Below, piece by piece: positions 1-10,904 of a stretch of DNA of 64,000 bases; position 1 is the first letter of the stretch; each line of letters opens with the position of its first letter. A program made the translations under genes and the position numbers. This stretch comes from Cristatella mucedo (lineage: Eukaryota; Bryozoa; Phylactolaemata; Cristatellidae), in NCBI GenBank assembly GCA_009760855.2, contig WPIO01000108.1, forward strand, positions 1,336,501 to 1,400,500. The letters are read 5' to 3'. The notes below the pieces were generated by a model that saw only the letters and a list, made by a program, of their open reading frames with translations, ran no database searches and was not told the DNA's origin.

Positions 1-390
1 GGCGGAGCTTGGACACCATGAAGCGCGGAAAGATGGTGTGTTCCAGCACTTCAAGGTCAGTGACGGCCACCGTCATCACGTCGCCGGTCAGGTCGACGCG
101 GGCTCGTAGGCTGATCAGGCACTTTCGTGCCTGGGCCCAGAGCGAAGCCGGGCCGACCCTGTTTACGGGGCCTACCACTGCCGGGCTGAGGAAGCGCTTG
201 AGCTCCTCGTCGGAGCCAGGCATGCCGCCAACCAAGGCGATAGCCTTGTCGAGACGGTAGCGGGCGATGTCTTGCACGGACCCGTCCGGCAAGCTGAGCA
301 TCCTGCACGCTTGGGTCGCACGCAGGATCGAAGCGTTCAGCCAGAAGTGGACAAAACCGAGGCCACCTGAGGCTCTCGGAGCGAATGGAA
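1..390 (-). pseudogene. C-terminal part of the NeSL/R2-like polyprotein
   Basis: A third reading frame on the minus strand is open from about 390 to the window edge with no start codon. It contains ASGGLGFVHFWLNAS, then a stretch with LPDGSVQDIARYRLDKAIAL and ends in IFPRFMVSKLR. A GGLG box after the RT is usual in R2- and NeSL-type polyproteins, ahead of the C-terminal zinc knuckle and endonuclease. The open length (about 130 codons) and its position directly after the RT identify it as the continuation of the same protein in a shifted frame. The endonuclease would be to the left of this window. Confidence 0.55.
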
Positions 391-466
391 AGTGTGGAAT
401 GAAATGGGGCGAGAAGGCAGGCCTTAAGAAGGTTGATGTCCCTCGTGAGGGAGTGGCAAGCCTGCC

Positions 467-1337
467 CTATCTCAGCCCGAGGTTGCCCGAGCCCTTGCAG
501 GGATCCCAGAAACTGCACACATGTGCCCTCGGGGAGCTCCGGAAGCACCGCTGCTGAAGTGTGATCGAGGCCGGGAGGGCTGGCGAGCCTCGCCGGGCGA
601 TCATGCTGCACTTCTCCGGCCTGAAGACGAGGCCGAGCGCGAACGCGGCTTCCTCTGCCACCAGCACGAGCGACTGGAGGCCCTCCTCCGACTCTGGGAA
701 GAGCGCCAGGTCGTCCGCCAGCTCACGGACGCAGAGGCAGGAGTGGCCCAGGCGAAAGCGGGCGTAGGCGTGGCTGGCGATCCGCCGGATGACCGACTCC
801 ATCGCCAGATCGAAGATAGATCGGCGATAGAGGGTCGCCCAGACGGACGCCAGCGGAGGTGGTGAAGGGCGCTAGGCTATCGCCGTTCACGCTCAGCTCG
901 AGCCTCGAGCCCGCATAGAGGCGCTCCACGAAGGTGCAGAATGCCTCATCAAGGCCGACGTGCTGCAGCACCTGAAGCAGAGCCACATGCCAGACGCCCC
1001 CAAAGGCATTTTGCTGGTCTAGGAACGCTATAAAGATGTCGAAGCGACCCTGGCGGCAGGCTGCCTCCTCGAAGGCGCTCTCGACGAGGAAGGACTGCTC
1101 GAGGCAGCCCTCAGTGCCCTGAACGAAGCCCTTCTGCTGGGGTGACAACAGGCCGTGCTTGCTCAGCCTGGAGGCTAGGCATCCCGACAGCAGCTTGTAG
1201 AGCGTCGGGAGCAGCTTGATCGGCCGGAAGTTGCCTGGCTGGCTCTGGTCACCCTTCTTGTGTATCAGAATGGTGAAACCCGATTTCCAGGCAGTCGGGA
1301 CATCGCCGAAGTGTCGGCAGACGTTCAGAATTGTCAT
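467..1337 (-). pseudogene. Reverse transcriptase domain of the NeSL/R2-like element, frameshifted
   Basis: The frame 1,337-723 begins with a typical RT entry: a segment with DVPTAWKSG, then TILIHKKGD and NFRPIKLLPTLYKLL, a QKGF box, and a motif B-like GVRLGDPLSP. Just after this motif (near 810) one nucleotide is missing relative to expectation, and the domain continues in the frame 802-467 with AMESVIRRI-like residues and the catalytic box written ELADDLALF, equivalent to the usual Y/FADD. The expected C-terminal continuation then shifts frame again near 540 (ELPEGTCVQFLGS). Both Asp residues of the catalytic pair are present, so loss of function comes from frame breaks and not from active-site change. 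Known RT motifs support the domain; assignment to the NeSL/R2 group is inference from motif style and the zinc finger. Confidence 0.75.
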
Positions 1338-2224
1338 GACGAGCTTGCCGCCAGGGTCGACGAGGCGCAGGTGGCGGTGCTCCAGGCGGTCGGCCCCGGG
1401 CTCGGTGTTGCTGGCGCGGCGAAGGCGGGCGATGACCTCCTAGGCGGCGAGCGGCTCCATGATGGTGGAAGGCCCACTTTGCACCGGAGGTAGCGTCGAG
1501 GCGAGGAGCCTGCCGATGCACGCGGAGAACACTGGCCTAGACGCGGATTCGGCTTGCCAGTGTTCCCAACAGGCTTCAGCTTCCCCCGAGTAGGCGGTGG
1601 GCGCTGGCAGGAGAACTTCGCAGACAGCCCTGGCCCGGTCGACTCTGTACAGCCTCTGCAGGTGCGAGGCACTCTGCCGGTCCCAGGGCCGGCGGCCCGA
1701 GGAGCTCGTCGACCGGCCAAGGTCGGGATTGGGGCCGAGCGGGCGCCTCTCCCTCTCCCTCTCCCTCTTTCTCTTGGGTGAGGGACCTGGCCAGGGCTAG
1801 CCACTCGGTGCTGGCGTGTAGGATGTCTGCTTCGAAGCCCGGCCAGTCGTTGGCTGTGATGTGGGCCTCCAAGGTTGACGTCCAATTCGCGACTAACTCC
1901 CGCTGTGGAGTGCTGGCAGGCTGCGAGTCGTCCGGATGGCTGGGGCGATGACGTCGAGGCAGAGAGGAGACAGGCGTGGTCGACGAGGGTGGCGACGGAG
2001 CGCTATGAGTCGGGTTGGCCACATGCAGCGGCGGGCGAGGTATCGTGCGGGGCTTGAGGTGGCGGCGACGGCACCCGAGAGGCAGCAGGCACTGGGGCGG
2101 TCCCAGGCGGCATGTCCGGGGTGGTCGGCGGAAGGCGGGTCGAGAGGGGGAGCGGCGAGGGTGGGGGGAGAGGTTGAAAGGGGTCGCATTGGAACGCGTG
2201 GGCTCTCTCTAGCCGAGGTGCTGC

Positions 2225-2345
2225 ATGAGTACCGAAAGCCGCTTAGGCTGTGAGTGGGCTATACAAAACTCTCCTGCGTAACACCCACATGGTCTTTATG
2301 ACTTTGTGGAGTTACTGACGGAGATACTTTACATTACATTACAGG
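2225..2345 (+). mobile_element. Family B retrotransposon 3' end, nested
   Basis: About 120 bases match, in plus orientation, the 3' end of the family B elements found at 40.0, 41.6 and 47.9 kb. The shared part runs from the GGCTGTGAGTGGGCTATA region through ACTTTGTGGAGTTAC to GGAGATAC and ends in a (TACATT)n tail. It interrupts the NeSL/R2-like element, so it inserted later. It is 5' truncated, as is usual for target-primed reverse transcription. Confidence 0.65.
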
Positions 2346-2553
2346 CGATCAGTGGGAGTGCTGTTGGAGGGGGCATGGCTGAGGGGAAGGAGGGCTGGGC
2401 CTCGACTGAGGAGGTGACGTGGGTGTCGCGGAGGTGTATGGAGAGGGCGGAGGCGGACGAGCAGATGCAGGGGCATCGAGGGCAGCAGATCTGGAGGGTC
2501 GAGTTGTGGAGGCGGGAGAGGTGGGAGCTAAGAGGGGAGATTGAGGAGAACAC
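2329..2553 (-). pseudogene. N-terminal C2H2 zinc finger of the NeSL/R2-like element
   Basis: The minus-strand frame contains CPRC followed by twelve residues and then HLRDTH, a perfect C-x2-C-x12-H-x4-H finger. Ser/Pro-rich linker follows (the AQPSFPSAMPPPTA region). R2- and NeSL-type elements carry one or more such fingers at the N terminus, where they bind target DNA. The finger is separated from the RT by about 1 kb of mixed frames and by the nested family B fragment, so no continuous polyprotein remains. A stand-alone host zinc-finger exon cannot be excluded but is less likely given orientation, spacing and base composition. Confidence 0.5.
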
Positions 2554-2571
2554 CGGGGGGGGGGCAGAGGG

Positions 2572-2716
2572 GGCACATATTCATGTTGTTTATCAAGCAT
2601 GATATTATTCACCTTTCTGTTGAGCTTCCCTTTGCAGCAAAGGTAAAGCGCCTAGAAAGAGATTGAGTTCTCTGAGGGCGCTTTATCAAGTGATTTATTA
2701 TAGTTATTATTATTAT
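2572..2716 (+). mobile_element. L2-type 3' terminal fragment
   Basis: This is the common 3' end of the L2 family in this window: TTCATGTTGTTTATCAAGC, then an AAAGCGCCTAGAAAGAGA / TCTCTGAGGGCGCTTT stem-loop and an (ATT)n tail. Only the last ~145 bases remain. It lies between the 5' end of the NeSL/R2-like element and the start of segmental duplication copy A. Confidence 0.8.
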
Positions 2717-3327
2717 TAGGGTGGATTTGAGTGCAAGCAGGTGCTTCAAAGCTGTTAAAAAATAAGAAGCTGAGCAGGCACAGAGCCCGATACGCTTAAC
2801 AGGCAATGTCAAGGCCAGTTTTATCTGAGGTGTCAAAGGGCAGTATCGATGAGTATACTTAGCTGCTAACGTCACTGATTTGTCCTGTGCTGAGTTGGAG
2901 TTATTTTGCAATGACGTAATGTTGTCCAGATGAAATTTTCTTTCCTCGATTTGATAGTAGCCTTCTAAACCTCTTTTAATGTATATATATTTGTAGGGTC
3001 ATGCATATCCTTTAACATGCTTTCCCTCTCTATGCTTTACCGTGCATTCACTCGTAGTCTTAATTGTTTAGCGTTTCACGAAGTCCTATTAGAATTTATT
3101 CCATACTCAAGTGTTACTGTGCAAAGGTGATGCATCATGAGCGGCCACGCCCAGTGCGGTCAGGGCCAGACCGCCAGTGTCCACAGATGAACGACCTTGA
3201 CTGGCAGACTCAGGCCCTGGTGGCTTACTTTGATTATCGTATTTTGAGGCATTACGATCTCGGAACTGCGGGTGAGCTAACTCTCTATTGTTTTAACCTG
3301 CCGCCGGTTGAGTGGGCTTCAGTTCCA

Positions 3328-3490
3328 GGATGAGCCACAGGATGGCTCACTTGGTAAGGCAGTGGCTTTTCACAACCTCAGTACCGAGGTCGTTGGTTCG
3401 AATCCTGAAGTGGGTGATCCATTATCGCTGCTGCAATCGGTGGTGATGCCGGTAAAGTCTCTGCACTCGCTATACAAACGAGGCCGTTAA
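3328..3490 (+). mobile_element. tRNA-derived SINE, copy 1
   Basis: An A-box-like TGGCTCACTTGGTAAGG (3,343-3,359) is followed at normal tRNA spacing by a perfect B box GGTTCGAATCC (3,395-3,405), the two internal RNA polymerase III promoter elements. The tRNA-like head is followed by a body (CTGCAATCGGTGGTGATG... to ...CTATACAAACGAGGCCGTT) also found at 42.3 and 48.4 kb. No intact cloverleaf is apparent and the sequence runs past 73 bases, so this is a SINE and not a tRNA gene. The copy at 42.3 kb is its partner in the segmental duplication. Confidence 0.75.
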
Positions 3491-4596
3491 ATCAGGAAAC
3501 TAAAAAATCATGGAAATATTAGTTAATTTAACAGGGTTTTTCTACAGCGTCACAAGAGCCATATCGGCTAACAGGAACTGACAGAGCATGTGCCAATGTA
3601 TTGTACAGTTCTTAAATGCCAAGCATTTTTAACTGAACTATTTTTAGCTGACTATCGGAAGGTTAGGACTTCTAAATAAATTTACCACAAGTATGCTATC
3701 AAAAATAGCCTTCGTAAATGGTAGAGCGAGCGGGAATACAATTTTTTGGTAAGTGCTTGTCGTCCGTAGGAGTCGATGGGAATTTATTTTTTTAAAGGGC
3801 AGCCATTCATCTGCCATTCTTCTATTCAACTACTTTAGATTATATAACTACTGATATTCCAAAAATCGATATAAAATGGAGAGTAAACTAGAAAAAAATG
3901 GGAGCAAAAAATAGAGTCAGAATAGAGACATGCTTGCAGCCACAACGACGATAGCAGCCACAACGAGGTGGTTTTCTCGTCTGCTGTCGTTCGAAACGAA
4001 CCACAAGTGAATTGACAGTCCAAAACTGTATGGTCTGTAGCTACATATCGGAAATTTAAATTACGCTGCAATTAGAGACCAGAGATTTAGAAAAGAATGA
4101 AGATGTTTTGGCGACGTGATCAGCGTGGAGAAAAAAGAGGGGCTGTATCTGACTGCAATCGCGCGAGCACTTTATTTATGGAAGTTTCACTTACCCAATG
4201 TGGCTCTACTTTTGCAGATGTTCTTACATTTGTCTAAGGTGATAAGGAATATCGGGTTCTCCGAAGGAAACTTAATTGTAACTTTCCTAACCTACGGTGA
4301 CTTTATCCTAAATGCGGACCACTCTTGGAATAGACGTTCCTCTATGCTTTGAGCTATGAATGAGAATAGCTACGCTTCGTTCTAAGAGGTTGCCAGCGTA
4401 TTTTACAAAAGCGCCATATACACAAGATGGAGAAACGCAGGGCGACGTAGAGAAGATTAATTTCTCACCATGTCATATCCACTCAGTCTATGGAGCTTGG
4501 CACTTTCCGTTTTATTCACATCGCCGTAAGTCCGATCGAGAGCCTCGGAGGTTCTGACGCAGCTCTGCTGCAGTGAGAGGCCGAAGCATGGTCGCC

Positions 4597-4597
<1 letters not shown>

Positions 4598-4636
<39 letters not shown>

Positions 4637-4737
4637 CTTTCTCTCTTTCTCTATCTCTCTGCCTGCCTTATTCTCTGTCTCTCTGCCTTTCTGTCTCTAT
4701 CTCTGTCCGACTCTCTACCTCTCTCTTTCTTGTTCTT

Positions 4738-4814
<77 letters not shown>
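4598..4814 (+). repeat. (CT)n microsatellite with interruptions
   Basis: A nearly pure pyrimidine tract of about 215 bases, partly interrupted by TGCC and TGTC units. The same tract in copy B (43,576-43,912) has expanded with a six-base unit. Open frames through it (Ser/Leu on plus, Arg/Glu on minus) are artefacts of the dinucleotide. Confidence 0.95.
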
Positions 4815-4817
<3 letters not shown>

Positions 4818-5329
4818 GCTCCGTTCGCTGCTTCAGCTGCGAGAGTCCACTCGCTGTGCCACTTTTAGCTTCGGGTGCGCTACCGGAGATGCGTGACCTG
4901 TAGCAAAGACGCAGTGAGGCAGAAAGGTCACTCTTTTGGTCGCTGGCTAGTTCGTTTTCACGGCTAAATATATAGAAACGTAACGAAATAACGTAAACTA
5001 ATTTTTTACTGAAACAATAATCTCGCTCGGTTTCATTCATAGACATTCTGCGCTCCGGCATGCGGCAGTTTGGGCAGTCTTTACCGAGGAATCGTAATAT
5101 AGAGGCAGTAAAGTTTATTATTATCCAGTAGTACTATCCATATCCTCTTCAATTTTCTATCTCATTCACAGCCCATAAGACTGACCAACCGCGAGCTTAA
5201 GACATTACGCTTAAGACATGCTCAAGGATCTTAGGCATGCGGTCGGCTAGAGCTCGGTGGCACAATTGTTGGCAGTTTTAACTGTTATGTCAGGTCTCGC
5301 GATTGAGGGCTAACCTCAAATTTTCAGTG

Positions 5330-6247
5330 GAATTTTTGAAATCGGAATGGCTGACGCTCAAAACTGGCTCTGACTGCATATCTACTGTTGAATCAGCTCG
5401 AAATCTAGGTGTCACGTTCCAAAGTAACCTCTTGTTAGACGAATACATCAGCTCCACAGTTAAATCTGCCTACGTTCGGCTACATTACATTGCTAAATTT
5501 TGAGCTTGATAAGGTCAGGATACCACGTCAAAGTTGGTCCGTGCATATATGACATCCGTCTCGACTGCTGCAACTCACTGCTTACTGGCCTACCGGTATG
5601 TGCGATCAGGCGATCACAGTTGGTGCAAAAGTCCGCAGCTAGGCTTGTCTGTCGTGAGCGTCGCAGTGGCCACATTATTCCACTTCTCGCCGACCTGCAC
5701 TGGCTACTAGTCAAGCAACGGATTGACTTCAAGATTTTGTCGCTCACTTTTAGGTCACTTTATTCTTCGGCTGCAGCCTATCTCTCACGTCTACTCCCCC
5801 ACCAGGCCAAGCATCGTGCCACCAGCTTTTCGGAATCCAATAGTTTACCAATACCTTGTACAAACCTAAAATCCCTTGGAGACCGTGCATTCAGTTCGTA
5901 CGCTCCCAAAGCCTGGAACTCCCTCCCGACTTGTGTCAGAACATCCCCTGACTTAACCACATTTAAAAAGAACTCAAAACACACCTATTTAGGACAGCAT
6001 TTAGTGGGTCCCTACGATTCGTCCTTCATGTGCTTATGAGTGCCGACACCATGCATGCTGCCACTAACCACAACTGCACACCGACCCTGTGAAGGTCGCC
6101 CCTAGCTGTGTTATTCATGTTGTTTATCAAGCATGATATTACTCACGATTCAATCGCGTTTGCCTCTGCAGCAAATGTAAAGCACCTAGACAGAAATTGA
6201 GTACTCTGAGGGAACTTTATCAAGTGCATTACTTTTATTAATATTAT
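5330..6247 (+). mobile_element. 5'-truncated L2, copy A only
   Basis: The plus strand carries the last third of an L2 open frame (RT thumb and C-terminal region: residues like [59 protein letters not shown]) in frame 5,500-6,039. Then come the family 3' untranslated region, a degenerate terminal stem-loop and an (ATT)n tail. Copy B of the duplication lacks this insertion near 44,410, so it entered copy A after the duplication (or was lost from B). Too short to be autonomous. Confidence 0.8.
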
Positions 6248-6961
6248 TGCTTACTTGAGTAAATCCTAACTAAACAAAAGCTGCATTAATGGCCCACCTA
6301 AGTCAGTGCATTATTTCAAAAGGTCAAATGTACTAAGGCAGCGACGAATATACAGGATACAGTAAATATTGTACACAAATTATATTGAGCAAGATTTTAA
6401 CCTATTTTAGACTAACGTGATGGATAAGTAAACTGCGTTACCATAGCAACTAAGGCTTCTCAATAATAAAGCATTTAAATTACCCTAAAATATAATTGTT
6501 TGAATAGAAGCTGTTGTTACGTTTCACTTTGTCAGCCGGATAGAAAATTTGGGATTTCTATACTAATTACCTTTGAAGCGTTTGCAGCAAAATTTTCATA
6601 GTATACCTAGTTGTAATATGCTTGTAAATTGCCCTCGGAAAACCTAATTTTCAGAATCTCTTAAAATTTGCTGAAAAGGAAGTGAGACAAAGTTATATTC
6701 GGGAAAAAGCACAATTTAAACAAGCATAATAATGTTGGACGTGACAGTGCACAGTGTTAATGCGTTAAAAGATGTTTAGTGGTAGTGTAGCAACCGCTGA
6801 GTAGCCAATCACTTGCTTGCCAGCTGAGAGGCCAATCTCTCTCGAGGTCAGTCATACCGAACCTACATTCGTCTTGTGGTGGCAGATAAAGGCCACTTTC
6901 GTCTGCCGTTTGGGCTAACCGAACGCATACTTCTCTGCTTGCCGTTCAGCCTGATTGGACC

Positions 6962-6963
6962 TC

Positions 6964-7030
<67 letters not shown>

Positions 7031-7090
7031 CCTCTCTCTCTCTCTCTCTCACTCCCTCTCTCCCCCCGCTCTCTCTCTCTCTCTCTCTCT
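6962..7090 (+). repeat. (CT)n microsatellite
   Basis: Pyrimidine dinucleotide tract with CCCC interruptions, followed by CA-rich sequence; partner tract in copy B at 45,198-45,289. Confidence 0.95.
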
Positions 7091-8039
7091 TTGTTACTCA
7101 CTCACTCACACTCTCTCAAATCATATGGCGGAATAAAGTCATAACCTAACCCTGTGTTAACCACTACGAATATTCAACACCAACACTGGTGTATCATGAA
7201 AGATAATAGGAATGACAAAATGCAACCGAAGCCTCGTCTATTCTATTCAACCTAACGTCACCCTCCCATGTAGAAGCATGTACCATGAGACGAGTCGAGC
7301 CTTATTCAGTGGACCCTTTGGCCATAAGATTTCCTACTGTTGGCGATTTGCTCTCACACTGGTTTCCTTGCCAAAGCATTTGTCTTTGTTTGTCAAGATC
7401 CTCCGCTTCAGGTAAGCAGTGCTTCCATGGCTCACTGTGACCAATTTGCTTAACATCGATTTTTGGCTTAAGATCGATTTTTGGCTTAACATCGACTTTT
7501 TAGACACTTTGCATAAGGCAAAGCACACAAAAGCACAGAAACGATTAATCCCAGTAAACCCCAATAAATGCAGCCATAGATTGATGCATTTTACGCTTCG
7601 TTTAGACGTCTTCAAGTCACGGAATCTTGTGACGTCAGTGGAAGTTATATCCTCATCTTACGAGCTCACGAATTCAAGGCAAGTTATCTAAATGATTTGG
7701 GGTTCCTATGAACTATATCTAAGGGGTTTAAATAAGAGTGCAGATTGGTACACTGCGTTTCTTTGAATGTAAGTACTTCTGATAGGTAAGCCGGATCCGG
7801 AGAATAAATGAACCTAAAAGTGAATGAAAGAACCTTAAAGTCGATGGGCGATGAAGAGCGAGTGAAGAGCCGGAAGTTCCGGTCGGCTAGAGTTTATCTG
7901 AAGTGACGACTGCGACGCTAACAGCAGACATGCCTTCAGGAGACGGTTGATTGAAGACATCAAACTGTATTGGACTAAGCATCTGGAACTAAACAAGTTT
8001 TATGCAGATCTTATACCTAATCTTGGCAAGGATTGATTG

Positions 8040-8590
8040 CTAAGATTAGGTTTTGTGACTCACTTTTAGGTTCCTCCGTTCTCTGGCAATTAGATTTACT
8101 CACCCCCCCACCCACCGCCGCCAGGCCAAGCATTGCACCACTAGCTTTTCGGAATCTAACCGTTTACCTATACTTCGTAGAAACCTCAAATCCTTTGGAG
8201 ACCGTGCACTTAGCTCGCATGCTCCCAAAGCCTGGAACTCACTTTCGACTTGCGTCACGACATCCCCTGACTTACTTGACCACATTTAATAAGAACTTCA
8301 AAAGGCACCCATTTATGGCAGCATTTAGCAAGTTCCTGTAATTCTTCCGTCCTTCATGTGATTATGCGTGCTGACACTGTGCATGCAGCCACCAACCGCA
8401 CTTACATGCTGACCCTGTGCATGTCACCCCAGACCATGTTATTCGTGTTGTTTATTAAGCATGCGACCACTCACCATTCGAATATTCAACCATTCGTTTC
8501 CTTTGCAGCAAATTTGAAGCGCCTAGAAAGAGATTGAGTTCTCTGAGGGCGTTTTGTGAAGTGCATTATTATTATTATTAATATTATTTA
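8040..8590 (+). mobile_element. L2 3' fragment
   Basis: Decayed L2 sequence in plus orientation: AP..WNS-type C-terminal coding remains around 8,150-8,300, then the L2 3' untranslated region with the terminal GCGCCTAGAAAGAGATTG stem-loop and an (ATT)n tail at ~8,565-8,585. Copy B has the same fragment at 47,000-47,420, preceded by a minus-oriented L2 piece that is mostly deleted here. Confidence 0.75.
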
Positions 8591-8869
8591 CACTAATCTT
8601 AGCACACCTTAGTCCTAGGTAGATATCTTCCACCTTGCTGGGTGTGCAGCTGTAGGGCATTATTTCGTTAATCAGTAGGCAAATCAGAAGATTTACAGTC
8701 ATCTGAACATCTAACTGCAGCGCTTTCTGAAAGCTGGCACAACATAATTGAATTACACTGCTGACCTGCTATCTAGAGCAGAGGCTACCTAGTCCGTGAC
8801 CTGGTGATCTGATGGACACAAATGCTCATTCTAAGAGCTACCATTTTTGCCACGGAATTCTGATAAAAT

Positions 8870-9055
8870 AGAATAATATAATAATAATTTCATAAGATAA
8901 TAAAATTTAATTTATTATGATGTGGTATAATATAATGCAACTTAATTTAGTTTAATATAATATTATAAAATGCTATGTATAATTTAATATAATATAATGT
9001 AATGTAATATAATGTAATGTAATGTAATATAATGTAATGTAATGTAATATTGCTG
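8870..9055 (+). repeat. AT-rich AATGT/AATAT satellite-like stretch
   Basis: Runs of TAATATAATG and TAATGTAATG units. The unit resembles the (TACATT)n tail of family B retrotransposons read from the other strand, so it may have grown from an old tail. Partner at 47,710-47,880. Confidence 0.7.
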
Positions 9056-9417
9056 AATATATCCGTCAGCTTCACAAGTCATATGCCATTGAAAGCGGTT
9101 TCTTAAGGTTTAGCCCAGGTCAAGAAAATCATGGCTGCCATGTTAATAAATAAGTCAGCAAACCTGCATAGAGTCAACCACAACACAACCAGCACACTAA
9201 TATCTTGATGAATTTACTGAGTGCAGTTTTCACGTACAATTTCGTGAAGCATCGATAGCATCAGTTTAGTGCAGAGACTTTAGCAATTGACTGGACCGAA
9301 AAGTATGACGATCGATATCAGCACTCCCTGGATTCTGCTGCAGCACAAGCATACAAGCTCAGCCACGCCAATCTTAGTATGTGACTCGTCCTTATGCAAA
9401 TTCAGTCTATAACGTAC

Positions 9418-9512
9418 CGTCAGTGTCAAGCCCGGCACCATATTTCTTTTGCGTCGGACCGAGTTCAAAGTAAGAGTCGAGTGCGATGGATCAGTGGCCA
9501 TGATCAGGCAAG
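9418..9512 (-). CDS. Candidate exon, unknown protein (copy A)
   Basis: On the minus strand a 95-base segment is bordered by an acceptor (TTTTAGCTGCAG, ending at 9,513) and a strong donor GTACGT (9,417-9,412). In the open frame it contains an ATG at 9,501 and reads MATDPSHSTLTLNSVRRK, then RNMVPGLTLT before the donor. The same exon with identical borders is present in copy B at 49,370-49,464, with a single amino-acid change (S to L). The segment is about 98% identical between copies, while the sequence to its left (9.06-9.34 kb) is nearer 85-90%. No known family is recognised. The frame does not join the acidic exon at 9,595-9,786 directly: that exon ends in phase 0 and this one has a stop in phase 0. 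A transposon-derived origin or a 5' exon with its own ATG are both possible. Confidence 0.3.
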
Positions 9513-9594
9513 CTGCAGCTAAAACTAAATTCTGGAATGGCTGCCGTGATTAGATTGCCAGGCTTAGAGCTTTCTCGGTCTGCTATCTGCTCAC

Positions 9595-9786
9595 GATGCT
9601 GGCACTGATCGCTTCATCGCTGTCATCCTCATCGCTGTCATCCTCATCGCTGTCATCCTCATCGCTGTCATCCTCATCGCTGTCATCCTCATCGCTGTCA
9701 TCCTCATCGCTGTCATCCTCATCGCTGTCATCCTCATCGCTGTCATCCTCATCGCTGTCATCCTCATCATCCTCTTCGCTATCATG
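9595..9786 (-). CDS. Candidate acidic-repeat exon (SDEDD)n, copy A
   Basis: A 192-base minus-strand segment lies between an acceptor (TTTACTTGCAG) and a donor-like GTGAGC. In one frame it reads HDSEEDDEDD, then SDEDD units, then SDEAISASI; without splicing it would end three codons later (VSR, stop). The repeat unit is 15 bases, so copy number changes keep the frame: ten units here, two in copy B (72-base exon). Asp/Glu/Ser repeats of this kind occur in many nuclear and secreted acidic proteins, so no function is assigned. The other open frame (MTAMR repeats) looks less natural. It could simply be a minisatellite that happens to be open. Confidence 0.3.
9614..9763 (+). repeat. 15-bp minisatellite, ten units
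   Basis: Ten near-perfect copies of TCATCGCTGTCATCC. The partner locus in copy B (49,566-49,595) has two copies, so the array expanded or contracted after the segmental duplication by exactly eight units (120 bases). It is the core of the candidate acidic exon. Confidence 0.95.
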
Positions 9787-10904
9787 CTGCAAGTAAACGC
9801 AGCGACTTTGCTATGCTTCTCATGCCCGGCCCTCTCTGAGAGACGAAGCTACTACTGGACTGGCATCGTTATCAAGTTCTTGCTCACAATATGTAATTAG
9901 GCTCAACCGTTTTGAGCACAACTCTGCTCCTAAGATTGACAGTTGTGAGCGTGTCATCGTTTACATTACATCAGTTCTCGCTGGTTTGCTCTCGAGCCAC
10001 CGCCTAGTACTGAGTCAAATGGAAGGTGATGTTACTTACTTTAAGGACCCTCCGTTCAATTACTCGGGTTACCTTTCAGGGATAGTCATGAATTGAAATA
10101 GTTAATAATGAAATGAATAGTCAACCGAAATGTCACTACAAAGGTTTGCCATTGTCAAAAGTGTTGCATTTGGTAGACCTATCTTCTCCTGAGGAAGAAG
10201 CATCGCGGAAACATTACTGCCTAAAAGTGAAACGATACGACCGTCACGAATGATTGTGCAAAAAACCATGCCACAGGTGACTCATGCCCCAGTGCCTCCT
10301 GGAACAGGAGGAAGCTCATATATGCAGGCGTATGAGCGTTTACTCTAAGTTTACAGCATACCCTTTTGTTAGCTCGATCTGGAATGCACAGCCGTTGCCA
10401 AGCCCGGTATGGTGTGGCCTTTTTGTTTAGTTTCGAGCCATTCTGGTGTGGCCACTACCTACCATGCATTAGCCGCCTTGATCGGGCAGGCTGCTACTGC
10501 TCTTAATGCTGCGATATTATTATATTATAATTTTTTAATCATACACTTCCAGAATTCAAATGCCTTCAAGCAATAGATGCAAGGCTCCTCAGCATGCAAT
10601 CTATCTGGCCAAGATGCGACACAACTAAGACTACTAAAATCAGCTGCAGAAAGTTTCACAGACAATTGCATAGAAAAAACATGACAGCCTAATGTTACTT
10701 CAACTAAGCCTGCATTCTCGTGTACTTTATTCATTCTGAAAAGCAGCGTATTTTCAGCGTAGGAACCATAGAGCCCATTTCTTGAAAACGACATTTTCAA
10801 TTTGTGAAGCCTGTCGTGGATTACTGTAGATATTTTTAGTTCTCTCTCACGTGAGTCAAAGAATCAGCTCTACTTAGCATACCTATTCACAGGTCAATCA
10901 GTGT

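Larger units (their letters stand above)
1..2570 (-). mobile_element. NeSL/R2-like non-LTR retrotransposon, 3' part off-window
   Basis: A GC-rich minus-strand element reads from about 2,570 down to base 1. In order it shows a C2H2 zinc finger (2,329-2,553), a low-complexity linker with a Glu/Gly-rich stretch near 1,750, a reverse transcriptase (467-1,337) and a C-terminal region still open at base 1. An N-terminal zinc finger followed by one RT is the layout of the R2/NeSL group, in which a restriction-like endonuclease follows the RT; that part would lie outside the window. The frame changes at least twice (near 810 and 540), so this copy is dead. A small family B fragment is nested at 2,225-2,345. 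GC content is far higher than in the neighbouring DNA, which suggests recent arrival from a different sequence pool. Utopia-like or CRE-like assignment remains possible. Confidence 0.7.

Noticed and set aside
3343-3405. tRNA gene from the A and B boxes
   Set aside because: No full cloverleaf or acceptor stem; the same sequence with a longer body occurs three times, so it is a SINE.
9614-9763. CRISPR-like array
   Set aside because: Head-to-tail 15-bp units with no spacers, in an animal genome.
9591-9785. Open frame of MTAMR repeats (minus) and SLSSS repeats (plus)
   Set aside because: Alternative frames of the 15-bp minisatellite; the acidic frame fits the splice borders better.
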